From Hydractinia symbiolongicarpus (lineage: Eukaryota > Cnidaria > Hydrozoa > Anthoathecata > Hydractiniidae): a DNA stretch of 64,000 nt. The stretch spans positions 744,001 through 808,000 of the forward strand of contig NC_079884.1 in NCBI RefSeq assembly GCF_029227915.1, in the 5' to 3' direction. Below, in pieces: positions 9,484-21,900 of this stretch. The translations under genes and the position numbers were made by a program. Positions within the stretch are counted from its first letter, which is position 1. Every line of letters begins with the position of its first letter. Below the pieces are notes generated by a model. The model was given only the letters and a program-made list of their open reading frames with translations, was not told the DNA's origin and ran no database searches.

Positions 9484-10451
9484 ATGGAAAAGAAAGCATC
9501 ACCAGGTTCATCAATTAAATATATTAACGACGTTTCGGCCATATACGGCCATTTTCAAGTCATTTACAGATACTATTTTGTAAAAGATTATTTAAAGTAT
9601 TTCCAACTTTAATGATGTACAACAGTGGCTCGTTAGAGATTATTGAGAACTTCTGTTACTTAGATAATATGTTGGGCAGTGAAGGGGGTGTTGGAAGAAG
9701 TGTTACTTGCAGGATAGGTTCTGCTTGGAAAAGGTTCAGAGAGTTACTTCCTTTGTTGACTAGCAGAGTCCTGTCAATTGAGGTAAAAGGTAGGTTGTAT
9801 GAGGCCTGTGTAAGAAGTGTTATGTTGTACTGTAGTTAGACATGGGCAGTGAAGCAGGAAGATCTTGACCGTTTAGAAAGGAATGATATGAGAATGGTTC
9901 AGTGGATGTGTAACGCCAGTTTGACAGACAGAAAGAGTTCAGATGAGCTAAGAAGCAGGCTAAGTCTCTGTAGAATTAAAGATGTTATCCAGATAAGAAG
10001 ATTAAATTGGCTGGGGCACTTGGAAAGAATGGAGGAGGATAATTGGGTAAGAAAGTTTTGAGACTTGATAGTTCCTGGGGCAAAGCCCAGAGGCAGACCG
10101 AGAAAGACTTGGCAGGAAGTTATAAGGACAGACTTGATACAGAGGAAGTTGAGTTTAGATCTAACACAGTCTAGATCAGATTGGAAGAGGGTCATTAATA
10201 TACCCCGTCCAACCCATGCTAGGAAAACGGACGTTAAACCGAGAATGATGATGATGATGATGATCGTACGATACAATTATCGTACGACATATCAATTAGC
10301 GAAGAGATACAATATTCCTATTTAAAGTGGGTTTATCCCTATTGTTTAATAAACTCTCCTTCAGTTCTAGATGACTTGATAATGGCTGTATACGGCCGAA
10401 ACGTCGTCAATATATTTAATTGATGAAACTGGTGATGTTTTCTTTTCAACT
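9480..10451. repeat. About 70-bp inverted repeat enclosing a LINE end
   Basis: The left arm at 9480-9553 and the right arm at 10379-10451 are reverse complements with only a few mismatches. Both include CATCACCAG, ATCAATTAAATATATT and CGACGTTTCGGCC. The space between holds the + strand LINE 3' end. Each arm contains GGCCGAAACGTCG with a GGCCATATACGGCC-type stem, resembling the core of minimal hammerhead ribozymes in Penelope terminal repeats. Confidence 0.75.
9600..10270 (+). pseudogene. LINE ORF2 3'-end copy
   Basis: The frames encode the C-terminal part of a LINE protein: 'NSGSLEIIENFCYLDNMLGS', 'GRLYEACVRSVMLY', 'RLNWLGHLERMEEDNWVRK' and 'GAKPRGRPRKTWQEVI'. The 'LGHLERM' and 'GRPRKTW' blocks are typical of the C-terminal tail of RTE-like endonuclease/RT proteins. 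Stops at 9837-9839 and 10059-10061 break the frame. The copy is 5'-truncated and ends in a GATGAT repeat tail (10242-10265). It is closely similar to the copies at 6124-6302 and 46268-47182. Confidence 0.85.
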
Positions 10452-11285
10452 CACCTTTAGCTAACAAAAATAAAACATGAGCAAAGACAAGAATTAGTAA
10501 TATCAGCAAATATTTAAGCACAAGAGTGTATGAAATCTAACCTGCATTTATATCTTTCAATTCACTTATAAAAGGGACTTTATTTCATTTTCATTGACTT
10601 CTAAAAATGTATGTTAAACATGAATAAAAATGGATGTTTTCTTGGCCAGCTACTTTTTTTTTTTTAACTATGGCAGAAATAGGATTTACCTGGCGAAATG
10701 AGGATCCCGATTTCTTTCAGCCTACAGAACCACTAGTGCAATTCATTGCATGTTCCAGAAAATTTTAAACACAGCAAAATTGACTATGTGGTTGCTGGAT
10801 ACATACCATCACAGAAAACATAGTTGATTAAAAGAACATGTATAACTGTACTTCCATCACAATGCTTTTTATTATCAACAAAATTCAAACAATGATAAAT
10901 CAGTAAAAGTTTTTGTGTTATTGTCTGAGTTAAAGGTTTCAACTTACTCATATCATATAACGTATGTTGTTGTTTTCGAAGACACCTTCACCTGCGTATG
11001 TCTTGCGGTTGGTTGCTTTCTTATGAGGAAGTATTGTATGTAAATTTTAGAATACAATATGCTTTCAGAAATCTCTTTTTAATACAAAGTTATTTATCTT
11101 CATAGTACTCTTACTCCCCTGTGTAAAGTTCTGAGGAAACTTATGCAATAACCCTGGTCATACATTTTATAGAAGAGGGCATTATAAAAATTAATTACCA
11201 TATCTGGTGGTCATAAAGCAAGGAATTTAACTACTTACTTACTCACTTACTTTACTTTTCTTTGGTTCGATAATACATTGTGTCT
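10452..11285. other. Intergenic stretch without a supported gene
   Basis: A 32-codon frame at 10670-10768 (starting MAEIGFTWRNEDPDFF) reads like protein but is isolated, with no domain and no clear splice partner. The rest is AT-rich, with nothing recognised. Confidence 0.4.
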
Positions 11286-11289
11286 TTTT

Positions 11290-12240
11290 TTCAGCGGTTT
11301 CATGTGCAATAGGTTATTTGATTTTGCCCTTGTCTGTGTGCTGTACGACTTCTTTACATATCTTCTATTTTACACAAGTATTTGTCCAAACTTTTTTTGA
11401 AGACTTCAAAAATACTTGATAGGTCTCTTATGTAGCGAGGTAGTATGTTAAACAGTCTGACACCTGGGAATGAGAGACTAGACTCTTTTATGTGTCTAAT
11501 TGATGTTTGTAAATTTGAACTGTTTACAAAATCTAGCTTAAGATTAAACTACTGTTAGTTCTTTGTTTTCAATTTTTATATTGCAAACAATTCCTTCCAG
11601 TATTTTCCAAGTATAAATTATTCAATATCTTTCTCTGCGACGTTGTAAGGAGTAAAGTCTAAAGTGTTTTAATTGCTGAAAGTAATCTAATTTATTTTCA
11701 CATACTATTTTTAAATGTAGGATAGCTGTATATACCTCTCCAATCATGGCAATTTGTCTCTTTTTCACTGGATTTCATGGCAATTCTTGATCTGCATTTG
11801 CAACTTTTAAGAATTCAAGCTGGTATATCTTTAGCTTTTTTAACCACAAAGTTAATATGTTCAAAGAAAGACCCATGCGAGCTTATTAATACTCGAAGGT
11901 CTTTCACATGTTATATTGTTTCCAGAAGAGTCAATGTACTTTATTTTTTGTTCCTTCATACATCCATTAGTTCCCAATGCGACCATTTTAAATTTGTCAC
12001 TATTAAATTTAATTTTTGCCTATTCTTGAATTGATTTTAAATCTTGCTTAAGGTTTTCGGTATCATTTTCAAACAATTTTTCTATGATATTCTTTTGTCA
12101 TCAGCAATTAAGGATAAAAAGAGTGTTTAGTTTCAACATCTACATCATAATATCAAAATATAAAAGATCAGGGGCCCCAGCACTGATCCTGAGGGTACAC
12201 TAGATTTTAAATTTTGAACTTTTCAACGAAAACCACTTAC
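11290..12240 (-). pseudogene. L2/CR1-like LINE remnant
   Basis: Minus-strand translation gives broken LINE motifs in order: 'SGSVLGPLIF'-like words near 12200, 'WAKIKFNSDKFKMVALG' near 12000, 'HINFVVKKAKDI' near 11850, and the C-terminal 'VSDCLTYYLAT' to 'SIFEVFKKSLDKYL' block near 11380-11450, matching the 'VRLFNxLPxxIR ... FKxxLDxYL' end of L2/CR1-type ORF2. Stops and frameshifts are frequent. No intact catalytic core remains. Confidence 0.6.
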
Positions 12241-12642
12241 CAATGTATGTTGTTTCCAATGTTTAAGAAAGAAGGTTAACCACTTTAGCAATTTTCCTTT
12301 GATTCCCTATGATTTCTTTTTGTTGTTTTTGTCTGTTTAAGTGCTAATAAAAGGTAAGACTGTCTGTTTACCTACCACGAACACTGTTCTTTTGTAACAA
12401 CCAGCTTCTTGGACAGGAACAAGTGATCAAGTAAATCGTTAGAAATAGCATTTTGGAAAAACAAACAAGAAACTTGAAATTAAAGTACCATTATTTCCAG
12501 TTTTTGTAACTCATAACTCGTCCTGCTCTTTGAAATAAAAAAGATGTTGGTAATATATGCATATTTTTTTGTTAAGGGTGATCACGCACCTCTAATGTGA
12601 GAAATTTGTTTTACATTATAGAACAACAAAAAATCTTTAAAA
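12241..12642. other. Region upstream of the tetraspanin start
   Basis: AT-rich, with no recognisable coding content. It probably contains the tetraspanin promoter and 5' UTR, but I see no specific element that would prove it. Confidence 0.4.
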
Positions 12643-15600
12643 ATGGGTGGCAGTTCAGCAATTATAAAGTATCTGTTGTTTGTCTTCAATTTCGTCTTCT
12701 TTGTAAGTGTCAAAATATTAATTATATTTTTTCTCTTTCATTATTAATAAATTTATAATAAAATATTATTCTGAAAGTTTGTTGATATCATGCTTTTTTG
12801 TACTGTAGCTAAGGTTCACGCATGCTATTTTAGAGGTCACAATACAAAATAATTGTCAGTCACATGTAGTAAATTACTTTATCTTATGTGTTAGTGGATT
12901 AACAAGGATTAAGAAGTTTTGTTACTTTGCTTTCAATGAAGCATATAGCACATTAAAATTTTTGGGGTGGCGTATGGAAACAAAATAAAAGAGATTCATA
13001 AACAAAAAACATTCTCTTTGAATTGGTTGGTCACCCATGAAAAAGTCCAGCTAATAATGACAATGCTATCGAAGGATCATGAAAATCATTAAATAAAATA
13101 ATATTCCTGACCTGACAATTGTAAAATAGTTACTATCAAAATTCCAGCGATTATACTTTTCTAAGGAACGCAATGATCACACACCTCAAGCCCCAGGAAT
13201 CCTTGCATGCACAAGAGCAATTGCCTGTCCCTTATTGATAGGCCTGCATATATAAACAGGATTTGTAAGACAATTGATGAAGATTCCTTTACATTGATGT
13301 CTTTAAGTTTATCGCAATCATCGCAGCCAAATGTTATGTTACAGCTTCTAATGCTTACAAACCAGAACATCAGAGAATTCAAATGATGAAGAAGGCGAGT
13401 TAAATTTCGGTAGACAACATTTTTATAGAAAAATAAAGAATTTAAAAACGTGAAAAATACAGAAAAGAAATAATAAAACTACCAAAATTCTTTCTAAGCT
13501 CTTTACACCATGCACTATGTGAACAATGAACTCTAGAGGCTAAATTGAGTCAATCACTTTTAGTTCAGTTTAGAATGGAAAGTTACCATTCCATTGTTTC
13601 TGGGAAAAAATGTTTGCAGTAATTTAACCTTATTTTCTGCTTAAGTTTCCTCCGCAACACATGCCTTATTTGCTCAACTGCTTAAGTTTATTTTGGCTAA
13701 CACATTTAGTAAAAATAAAGTGAAATAATTTGTTATCAATTTCAATTTTCATTATTAAAATCGAAAACCACCAGATTTTACTTCTGCGAGGTAATGTTAA
13801 TGTTTTTCTTGGCTAAGATCTAGTTTTTCTTAGCTATAGTACCCATATTTTCCACTTGAAAATATATAAAGGCAAATGTAGTTTTAGAAATGTGCTGAAC
13901 AAAATGACAAATGAAAACTGTTTTTTGTGAAACAATCTTGCATTTGGGTAAGATAATGTCCAATTATTTGAGAACAGCCTGTTCATAGGAGGAAACAAAC
14001 ATACTTTTGCATCGACTAACTGTTACCTTCTTCATCACAATGACTTTTTTTGTAGTTGATGGGATGTGGAATCCTTGGTATTGGAATTTATCTAAAAGTA
14101 GAAAAAGGTGATTACGCAGAATTGTCTGATTTGAATTACATCACAGCCAGCAATGTTATCATTGCTGCAGGTGTCATCACAACAATTGTGTCATTCTTGG
14201 GATGTTGTGGTGCAATTAAGGAGATTGCACCCATGCTATTGACAGTAAGTTTAACAAATTTTTTATTTCTTTTTCGTACAAGCAGCTTAGTGATATATTC
14301 TAACTTCCATAAATATGAATGACAGGAGATTTGATGTATCCAAACTCTTGTCTTCCTTTTGTGATAATTTGTGGTCTATTGTTTCAAAACTAGACTGAAG
14401 CTAAAATCATACCCCTTTGATTTCGTTTCATTTAAGTAGAATCCCATTGGCTTATATTTATCTATTTATATTAATTTTAATCTTTTGTTTCTACACAGTT
14501 CTTTATATTTCTGTTGATCGTTTTTATCATGGAAATGGCAGCTGGAGGATATGCATATGCCAAAAGAAATGATGTAAGTACATAATGATTACATTTGCGA
14601 GTCACAGAATGCGCAAAAGACCTCTGTATGCAAATTACCAGCCACACTTTAACTATAGAGTTTTCTGATGTGATCTTTAGGTTGAGTTGTGATGAGTTGC
14701 TAGCCATTGGTCTCATTTGTAGTAATTTTCTTTGTGGGTGATACAGTGTAGTTGTAATCATAGGAAATTGTACTGCAGCTAGGATTTATAATTATACTAA
14801 TAGTCATTGCATTTTTAATATTCACTTAACATTTACTTTTGCTTACACAAAATTACCAGAAATATTGACATAGTATTTGAAAGTTTTTAAAATTTTATGT
14901 TGCAACTTCAAGCACAACGTTTTTTTACATTTTTATAACTTTGTTTATGTTTTGCATACTATGTATGTTTATTTTAGTTGGAAAGTAAGTTAGCTGAAGA
15001 GTTTAAGTTTGCCATCAACCACACGTATGGTCAGATTAATGGAGAGGGCTTTACCAAGGCGATTGATAAATTTCAAGAAGAATTTAGTTGTTGTGGTTAC
15101 TCCAACTATATTGATTATCGGCTCTCTAAATATACCGAACAGAAAAATACCATTCCTAAATCATGCTGTAAACACAAGGATACGGATCCTAAATGTGGTA
15201 GCACTAGTGCAACATTGTTGAACGAAGTATACAACACAAAGGTTTGTATGTGATGAATTAAAGAAAATATTCAGTGGTTGTAATGTGTATTTTTTGATAC
15301 CCTGGAATTTAATGGTGTTCTTTTTTTTTTTGTAATATATTAGACTATGCTGTAAAAATATTGTCTTTCAAAAGCAGTACCTATACTCTCTATCTTGAAC
15401 AATGAATAAACAATAAATTTAACAATGTCTTTTTCTGGTTTAATAGGAAAGCAATAACCTGCATTTGTTTTTTTTTGATTTTGTATTAAAAATTGACATA
15501 ACTATTTTGTGTGAGGGCTAAATGTCACCATATTTCATTTTTTGAATAAGAATTTAGGTACAAAACAATGTTTTGTATTTCTTCACAAACCTGAAAGGGA

Positions 15601-17917
15601 ACCCAAGGTGTAAACTTATATTTTATAGCTTAAAAAGTTGTCCAACAAGTTTTTCGAAAAGCTCTTTTTGTTCTTAAGATATTCACATTTAAAGAATTTC
15701 GGGTTTCATTATGTTGCATAAATTATGGTGTCATATTTAAGTGATAGCAAATATTGACATTTTCAGTCATCAGTAATTTTAGACCTGGTAAGGGGTGTGC
15801 ATTCAAAATTTATCAATGCATAGACATTATAAAGTTTTCATTATCATCTTCTGTTGGTCTTACCTCCTGCTAAGTCCTTCTCTGTCTTTACTCTAAAAAC
15901 TATTAAGCCTCCTATACTTTTAGGCTTGTAAAGCACTAAGACACTTAGTCATGTGAAAATTAGACACATGGACAAAGGCACATAATTTAGCAGATGCTAT
16001 GAAATTGTATAAATTTATTTTTTAAATGAAAGACATGAAAATTAAATTTGTCTCTTTCCCTGTCAGAGAAGGATGTTTTCACATGCAATTCTTGTGTTTT
16101 TATATAAGATATTGAAGGAATTAATCCATTTGTATCACAAATATTCCATATAGTTTTATAATATAATATTTTAATAATCACTTTCTGGGCCTAGTTGTGC
16201 AATACATATAAATAATGCTTTTGAAAGGTACCTACCATATTGTTTCTCAATGAGTGAATCAAAACACATTCCTAGTGCTTTGTATCTATATTCTATAAAA
16301 AACATGTTATTAGCTACCTAGCATTGTTTGTTGCTACAACACGTTTTAATGCATGAAGAACAATGTCATAAGCCGAACAAATTTAGTGGTAGCAAAACAT
16401 GACTTTAAATTCTATGCGATAAATATGTCACATATTAGATAAAAATGTATCGTTATTCTAAAGACGTGTGAAGTTTTTAAAAAAAGTTACACCCATGCAA
16501 TGAGATCAAAACAAAATGTCTTTTTATTGAAATTACAACTTGTTCTGTAATGTTTTTTCGTTTTTAGACATAAAACCAAATACAAGTGTAGAAAAATAAA
16601 AAAAGGCATTCAGCCAAGTAAAAAAAAAAAACATGCATAATCTAATTTCGAACACAATCAGATCAGAATAGATCTATGCCATATATAATTTGATATACAA
16701 TGCGATGTACCATAATGTAGATATGGTTATGCTTTGAATTTTTAATTTGGTGACATATCACACCTCATGGTGTATCTAAATAATTGCACTGTTCTGAAAA
16801 ATTAAAAAATGTATAAGCAAGGCCAAAAGCAGACATCAATCTCCAACACATAAACTAAAAACATGTTATTTGTAAATTTTTAACAAGCATTTAAATATTT
16901 TAGGGCTGCTATGATGAGGTAAAGAAATTTCTGGAGGAAAAACTATTGTTAGTTGCCGCTGTTTCAATAGCTTTTGCTGTTTTACAGGTACTTAGTTACT
17001 GCAAATTTTCGAAATAAATATTGTTTATCTAGAATTCTCACTATCTTGCCACTGATGTTAACTAATAACAAGTTGCTCTTTCCACCTGTACATGTCTCAA
17101 GTCTTGTAACATACTACTGAGAATTCACAGGACTATGGTCAGAATTGTTAGGCCTTTTTATAAAAATCAAATTACAAAAATTCCAAAACTGAATCATGGA
17201 GGTAGAAATAGAGAAGGAGATTGTACTAGTGCATTAAAATTCTATTCTAAATTTTATTTTTTCATCCCTTAGATATTCGTGTGCGATGTGTATTTCACTG
17301 GCTTTTTACAAAAAACTATTACATAATCCTTTAGTGGGCCGTTTGTTTTTATGTAAAAAAATCTTCCAGTGCTTTCGTGTTGTTCTCTCTCAGGGAGTTT
17401 TTTAAACTCCTGTATGTCTGAGTCAAGAGTGAGTTACAAATGGAAAAAATAGAAGCATTAATAGTCATTTTTCTTTATAAATGGTTTAATATCATAAATA
17501 GATTTGAAAGTTATTAAAACCTTTTTTCAGTACTTTTTCTTCTTGACACACATTGGCATATCAGCCATTTCTAAATCAACTACTGTTTGGCCCGCTAGCC
17601 ATGGATTGTTTTCTCAACCAAAGATAACATGAAATGTTTGCAACTGATCTCATCACAGATGATTTCACTAGAATTTAATCTGCTTCTATATTTCCAATTC
17701 TATTTCTGCATTATCACTACCTTTGCAGCATTTAAAAAGCTAACATTGCAGTGGCAAATTACAAATCATATTTTTTGAATGTGTGATGTGCCCTAATAGA
17801 TTAGGTAAATAAGCTAAGATTTTTGAAATTCAAAATTGTTTTTAGATACTCGGCATGGTGTTATCAATGGTGTTATACTGTCAAATTCGCAATGACAACC
17901 ATGGAACTATGGCTTAA
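12643..17917 (+). CDS. Tetraspanin, 247 aa, 6 exons
   Basis: Exons: 12643-12702, 14056-14244, 14499-14573, 14978-15241, 16904-16987 and 17846-17917. All introns are GT-AG and fall between codons. The product is a four-pass membrane protein of the tetraspanin superfamily, which organises membrane microdomains with partner receptors. TM1 begins near residue 8. TM2 and TM3 (about 52-72 and 84-103) flank a short loop with the 'GCCGAIKE' motif (69-76). The large outer loop (about 104-204) has the hallmark CCG at 146-148, a PKSCC at 168-172, C181 and GC at 197-198, so six cysteines in all. TM4 runs about 209-236, with a short tail ending NHGTMA. Length is typical. The start ATG is followed by a MGGSSAIIKYLLF leader as expected for the family. 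Subfamily is not assigned. Confidence 0.95.
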
Positions 17918-18998
17918 TGTGTGTAGAGGTGTGTAGAGGTGTGGAGTGATAGTAAAAATACTTTGCTATGTTGTTGATGTGTTAAATCCAAACGGATGAT
18001 TTTTTTGCACTTTAAAAAAAATAATTAGTTTTTGATGATTAATAATGATTGTATTACTTTATGTATATTTTTCATGTCTCCTTGCACATATATAGACGTT
18101 TAAAAAGTTACTGGTGCATCAATGTATAATGGTGAACGCTTCCAGTATGTAAATGAGGCATGAATTATACTAAGTTTGTTATTCGAAGCTTTTTTTGTTT
18201 AAAGGATTGGAAGCATAATGTTTGACTTTGAATAGCGGTAACTTTTTGAAGTGTATCTATTTATGTTTTTCTGACAACATTGTTAATGTTGTATTTATTT
18301 TGACTATATTGACAATGGAAAATTGACAAAAAGGTATTGACTTCTTTCTTTACATTTTTTATCTCTTTATCAAACCATTTGCATTGCAAGGAATCCACAA
18401 TTTATATCTTTAAAAGGTTTATGTCTTTTACTGCGTATTTAGAACACAGTGGTCTCGTGATATTTTCTTATGTAATTTTTTAAAAGTTTTAATATCTTGA
18501 TCACCATAAAATTACCGGGATTTTTTTCACTGTTAGATACTTACTATATGGTATGTAACTTAAATATATCTTGTACACGTTGTATGCGTATGCTTACACG
18601 TTAATTTACAGCTAAAATATATAGTTACATTACATGTAGTTATTTACATCCTCCAATTTTGTTGTTGATACTTTGTGCTCACAGTTTCAGTGGTTACTTC
18701 TCTCGATATGATGTCTACTTGTGTATTACAATACCTAAACACCACTCCATGGCCAATGATATATATAGAATGTGAAAAAAACTGCTTTTTATATAGTTGT
18801 CTTATACACAAGTAGTGGATAAACTAAGTGATGTAAAGTTTAACTATTTAGTGACTTTAAGTGTTCGTATAAGTCTTGAATGAACTAGTGATGGTTTTAC
18901 TTATTGGAAATTGTATTTCTTATTTCTTATCTAAATTCTTATCTAAATGAACAGACTGTGGTGAAGTTTCATTATCACTATGTAACCACAATTTAACC
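17918..18998. other. 3' flank of the tetraspanin and upstream region of MFI
   Basis: Non-coding and AT-rich. It must hold the tetraspanin 3' UTR and the promoter of the next gene. A tandem GTGTAGAGGT duplication sits just after the stop at about 17920-17940. No clear canonical AATAAA close to the stop was noted. Confidence 0.45.
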
Positions 18999-21900
18999 AT
19001 GTTTACACATGAAGACGTTGTGAGATTTGTGAATGCAGCAAATTTACAAGGTAGGTTATACCCTACTGAATTGAAGTAACATTTTTTACCCTAGGCAAAC
19101 TTTTTTTCCCCTACAATTCATCTTAACACATTAAGAAGTAGGATGAGCAGTTGTGTGAAAGGGTGAGTGTTGAAATAAAAACATATAGATTAAGGTAAAG
19201 TCAAATATTTAGAAAGGAATTTTAGGCGAGTTTTTTTTCTTATATTTTAAGTAGTAAGCTACGGGCGCACAAAATAATGTGTAAAAGGACATGCGACCCC
19301 ATGTATTTTTTCACAAGTTAACGACTGGTATGCTATCATAACATAACCTTAAGAAACATGTTGTCCCTTTCCTCGTTAATTTTTACTCTCATGATACGGA
19401 CTGTTTGTAAAGCCCAATTTTGGTATGTGTTTATTTTAAAAAAAATATTTTCATTATTGCCAGGGTTTTCAGCCGATTTCTTTGCTCGTAAACAGAAATT
19501 TGAGAGAAAGGTATGTCTTTATTCCCTTCTTTTTACGTCAAATATATTTCCAAATACTTTTATTTATATGTTTTATTTATATGTTTTATTTACCTTGTTT
19601 TTTACCTTTTTCATAGGAAATTTTAAAAAACTCAGAAATAGATGATGAAAGGCAGTTAGCTGCAGCTATAGAAATTCAACGTTGTTGGAGAGGATATCGG
19701 ACAAGGTAATGGATATGAAGTTCTCTTAGTAACATTGCTGTGCTTTTTGCATTGTGGCACAAGTCATGGAATTTAGTTTGACCTAGAAAAAGTCATTAAA
19801 ACACCTCCATAAAAATTATGAAGAAATCTTGGAATTTTTTGCATAAGGGGTCTTCTTTTATTTTGGTGACATTCTTTATCCATTATTAGCACATTGTTTG
19901 TGCAGCTCTCATGTTGATAAGTTATTGCATTTATTTGTTGTTTGTGTTTTGCCATCTCTTTCCTTGCATACCATTGCCACTAAAAGAAGCATTTTTAATC
20001 CATAACCTTACGGCGTAATACATGAATTAACTATTCGAATTCGATTTGTCAAATTCGATTAGTTGGATCGTGTATCATTTAAAAATGCTTTCGTCATGCT
20101 CGACTTGTCGAATTTGATTTTTAAAAAAGTCGGCCAGGTTTAACTTTTTCGATTAATCGAAAGGTTTTTAGCTAATCAAAATGCTTAAAATCTGTACATC
20201 AAATGTGCTTTCACAAAAATGTGAGTTCTTATATGAGAAATAACATTAATAGAGGACGTTTAAAAATGTCTTCAAAAAAAGATAAAAGAGAATTTAACGA
20301 GATTTTTTATCAGTGAATGGATTTTGGAAGAAGCCCACTGGAGCTTATTAGCAGAAGACATCCAAAGAAAATTAAAAAAATCTTGCTCTAATCGAAATTT
20401 GTTTAATAACATATCAACACTCCTAAATTAGGTCTTTTCTGCAGCCACTTTTTCGTCCACATACGACGTTTTCTTAACTTTGTAGTTGCTGAAACAATAC
20501 TGCAACAGGCTTTTAACAAAAAAAATGTCAAAAATCTCTTCTCGTGTATGACCTGTCAAGTTTCATTTTAGTTTAATGCTCAACATAATTTTGACAAATC
20601 AAATTCGATTAATTGGACCGTGTATCATCGCCTTGTCACTGTGTTATTTTATTTCAGAGCACTGTTGATTTCAATTTTACGACCCACATCATGCACTGGT
20701 ACTTATTTATCTACACATTATACGTCTTCACCAACATATTCTGAACTCAGAACGTCACTCAATTCATCAGAGTTATCAACAAGAATAAAAAGCTCACTCT
20801 CCAGGGTACAATCTCATTTTAATACACATATTATGCATGAGTACATAAAGATACAGAATTTGAATTTCTCACCCAATAATAATGAATAGTGTAATAACCT
20901 CAGGTGTCATATATAATCTAGAGGATTGTGTTTTGGCCACATTTAATTGTCATAACTAATATTCTTTAAATCATGGAGTTTAGACTTACTTACTAGTTTG
21001 ACATTATGTGTATTCCCATCCAGGGTGTGTCAAAAGTTGAACTGAATTACCAACAATACACTGAAGAAGCACTTAATGTTAATGGTAAAAAAGAATCCCC
21101 AGACACTCTTCTGTAAGTTTTTGTTTTGCTTGTTGTTGTCATTGTTGTTGTTTTGGTTGTTGTTGTCATTGTTGTTGTTGTGGTTGTTGTTGTTGCTGTT
21201 GTTGTTTTGGTTGTTGTTGTTGTTTTGGTTGGGTTGGGTTGGCTGAAAAGCCTGGAAAAAAGGATTTTTTTTAAATTTTGGCTATAAAAGCAGAAAAATT
21301 ATCTTTTTTACTGAAGTGTTAATATAAGTCCCAATTGCGCCTTCGTTTGTCTCTGTAGAAGTGGCCTCATAATTCATGTTACTTTAATAACATGGCGTGA
21401 CAGCGATATCTCTTTTAGCTTTAGAAAGTTATAATTATACATTCTTCAGCAAAACAGCTTAAAAAACAGAATTCACATTAGTGAAACTCTATTTGTTGCT
21501 AGTTATTATTGGCTATTTCAAAACGATTTGTGCTTGCATTGTTTTAAGATTTGATAGATCCTGCCTGTTATGTTTGACTAAACAAGGCATTTCCTGCAGG
21601 TCTATTGGATAAGAATATTTAATGTATTTAGATTCGCGAATTCTAAAAAAAAAATTCAAGCTTTACCCGGACGGGTGTTAAAACCCCAGGGTTTTTTTTT
21701 GTTGTTATTATTGTTGTTGTTGTTGCTAATTATAATTTGAGATTTATGAAAACAAAACCTTCTAATCAGTGCAGTCTTGTGCGTGCTATCGTGAAGGTTA
21801 TAGGAGGAGAATTTTCTTTATCAAATTTTACTCAATACAAAAAAAACATTAAATTAAATTGTTTTTTAAATTCATTTAAACAGAAATCATTTGTTTTAAT

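Noticed and set aside
10670-10768. 32-codon frame starting MAEIGFTWRNEDPDFF
   Set aside because: Protein-like but isolated, with no domain or splice context; too short to call.
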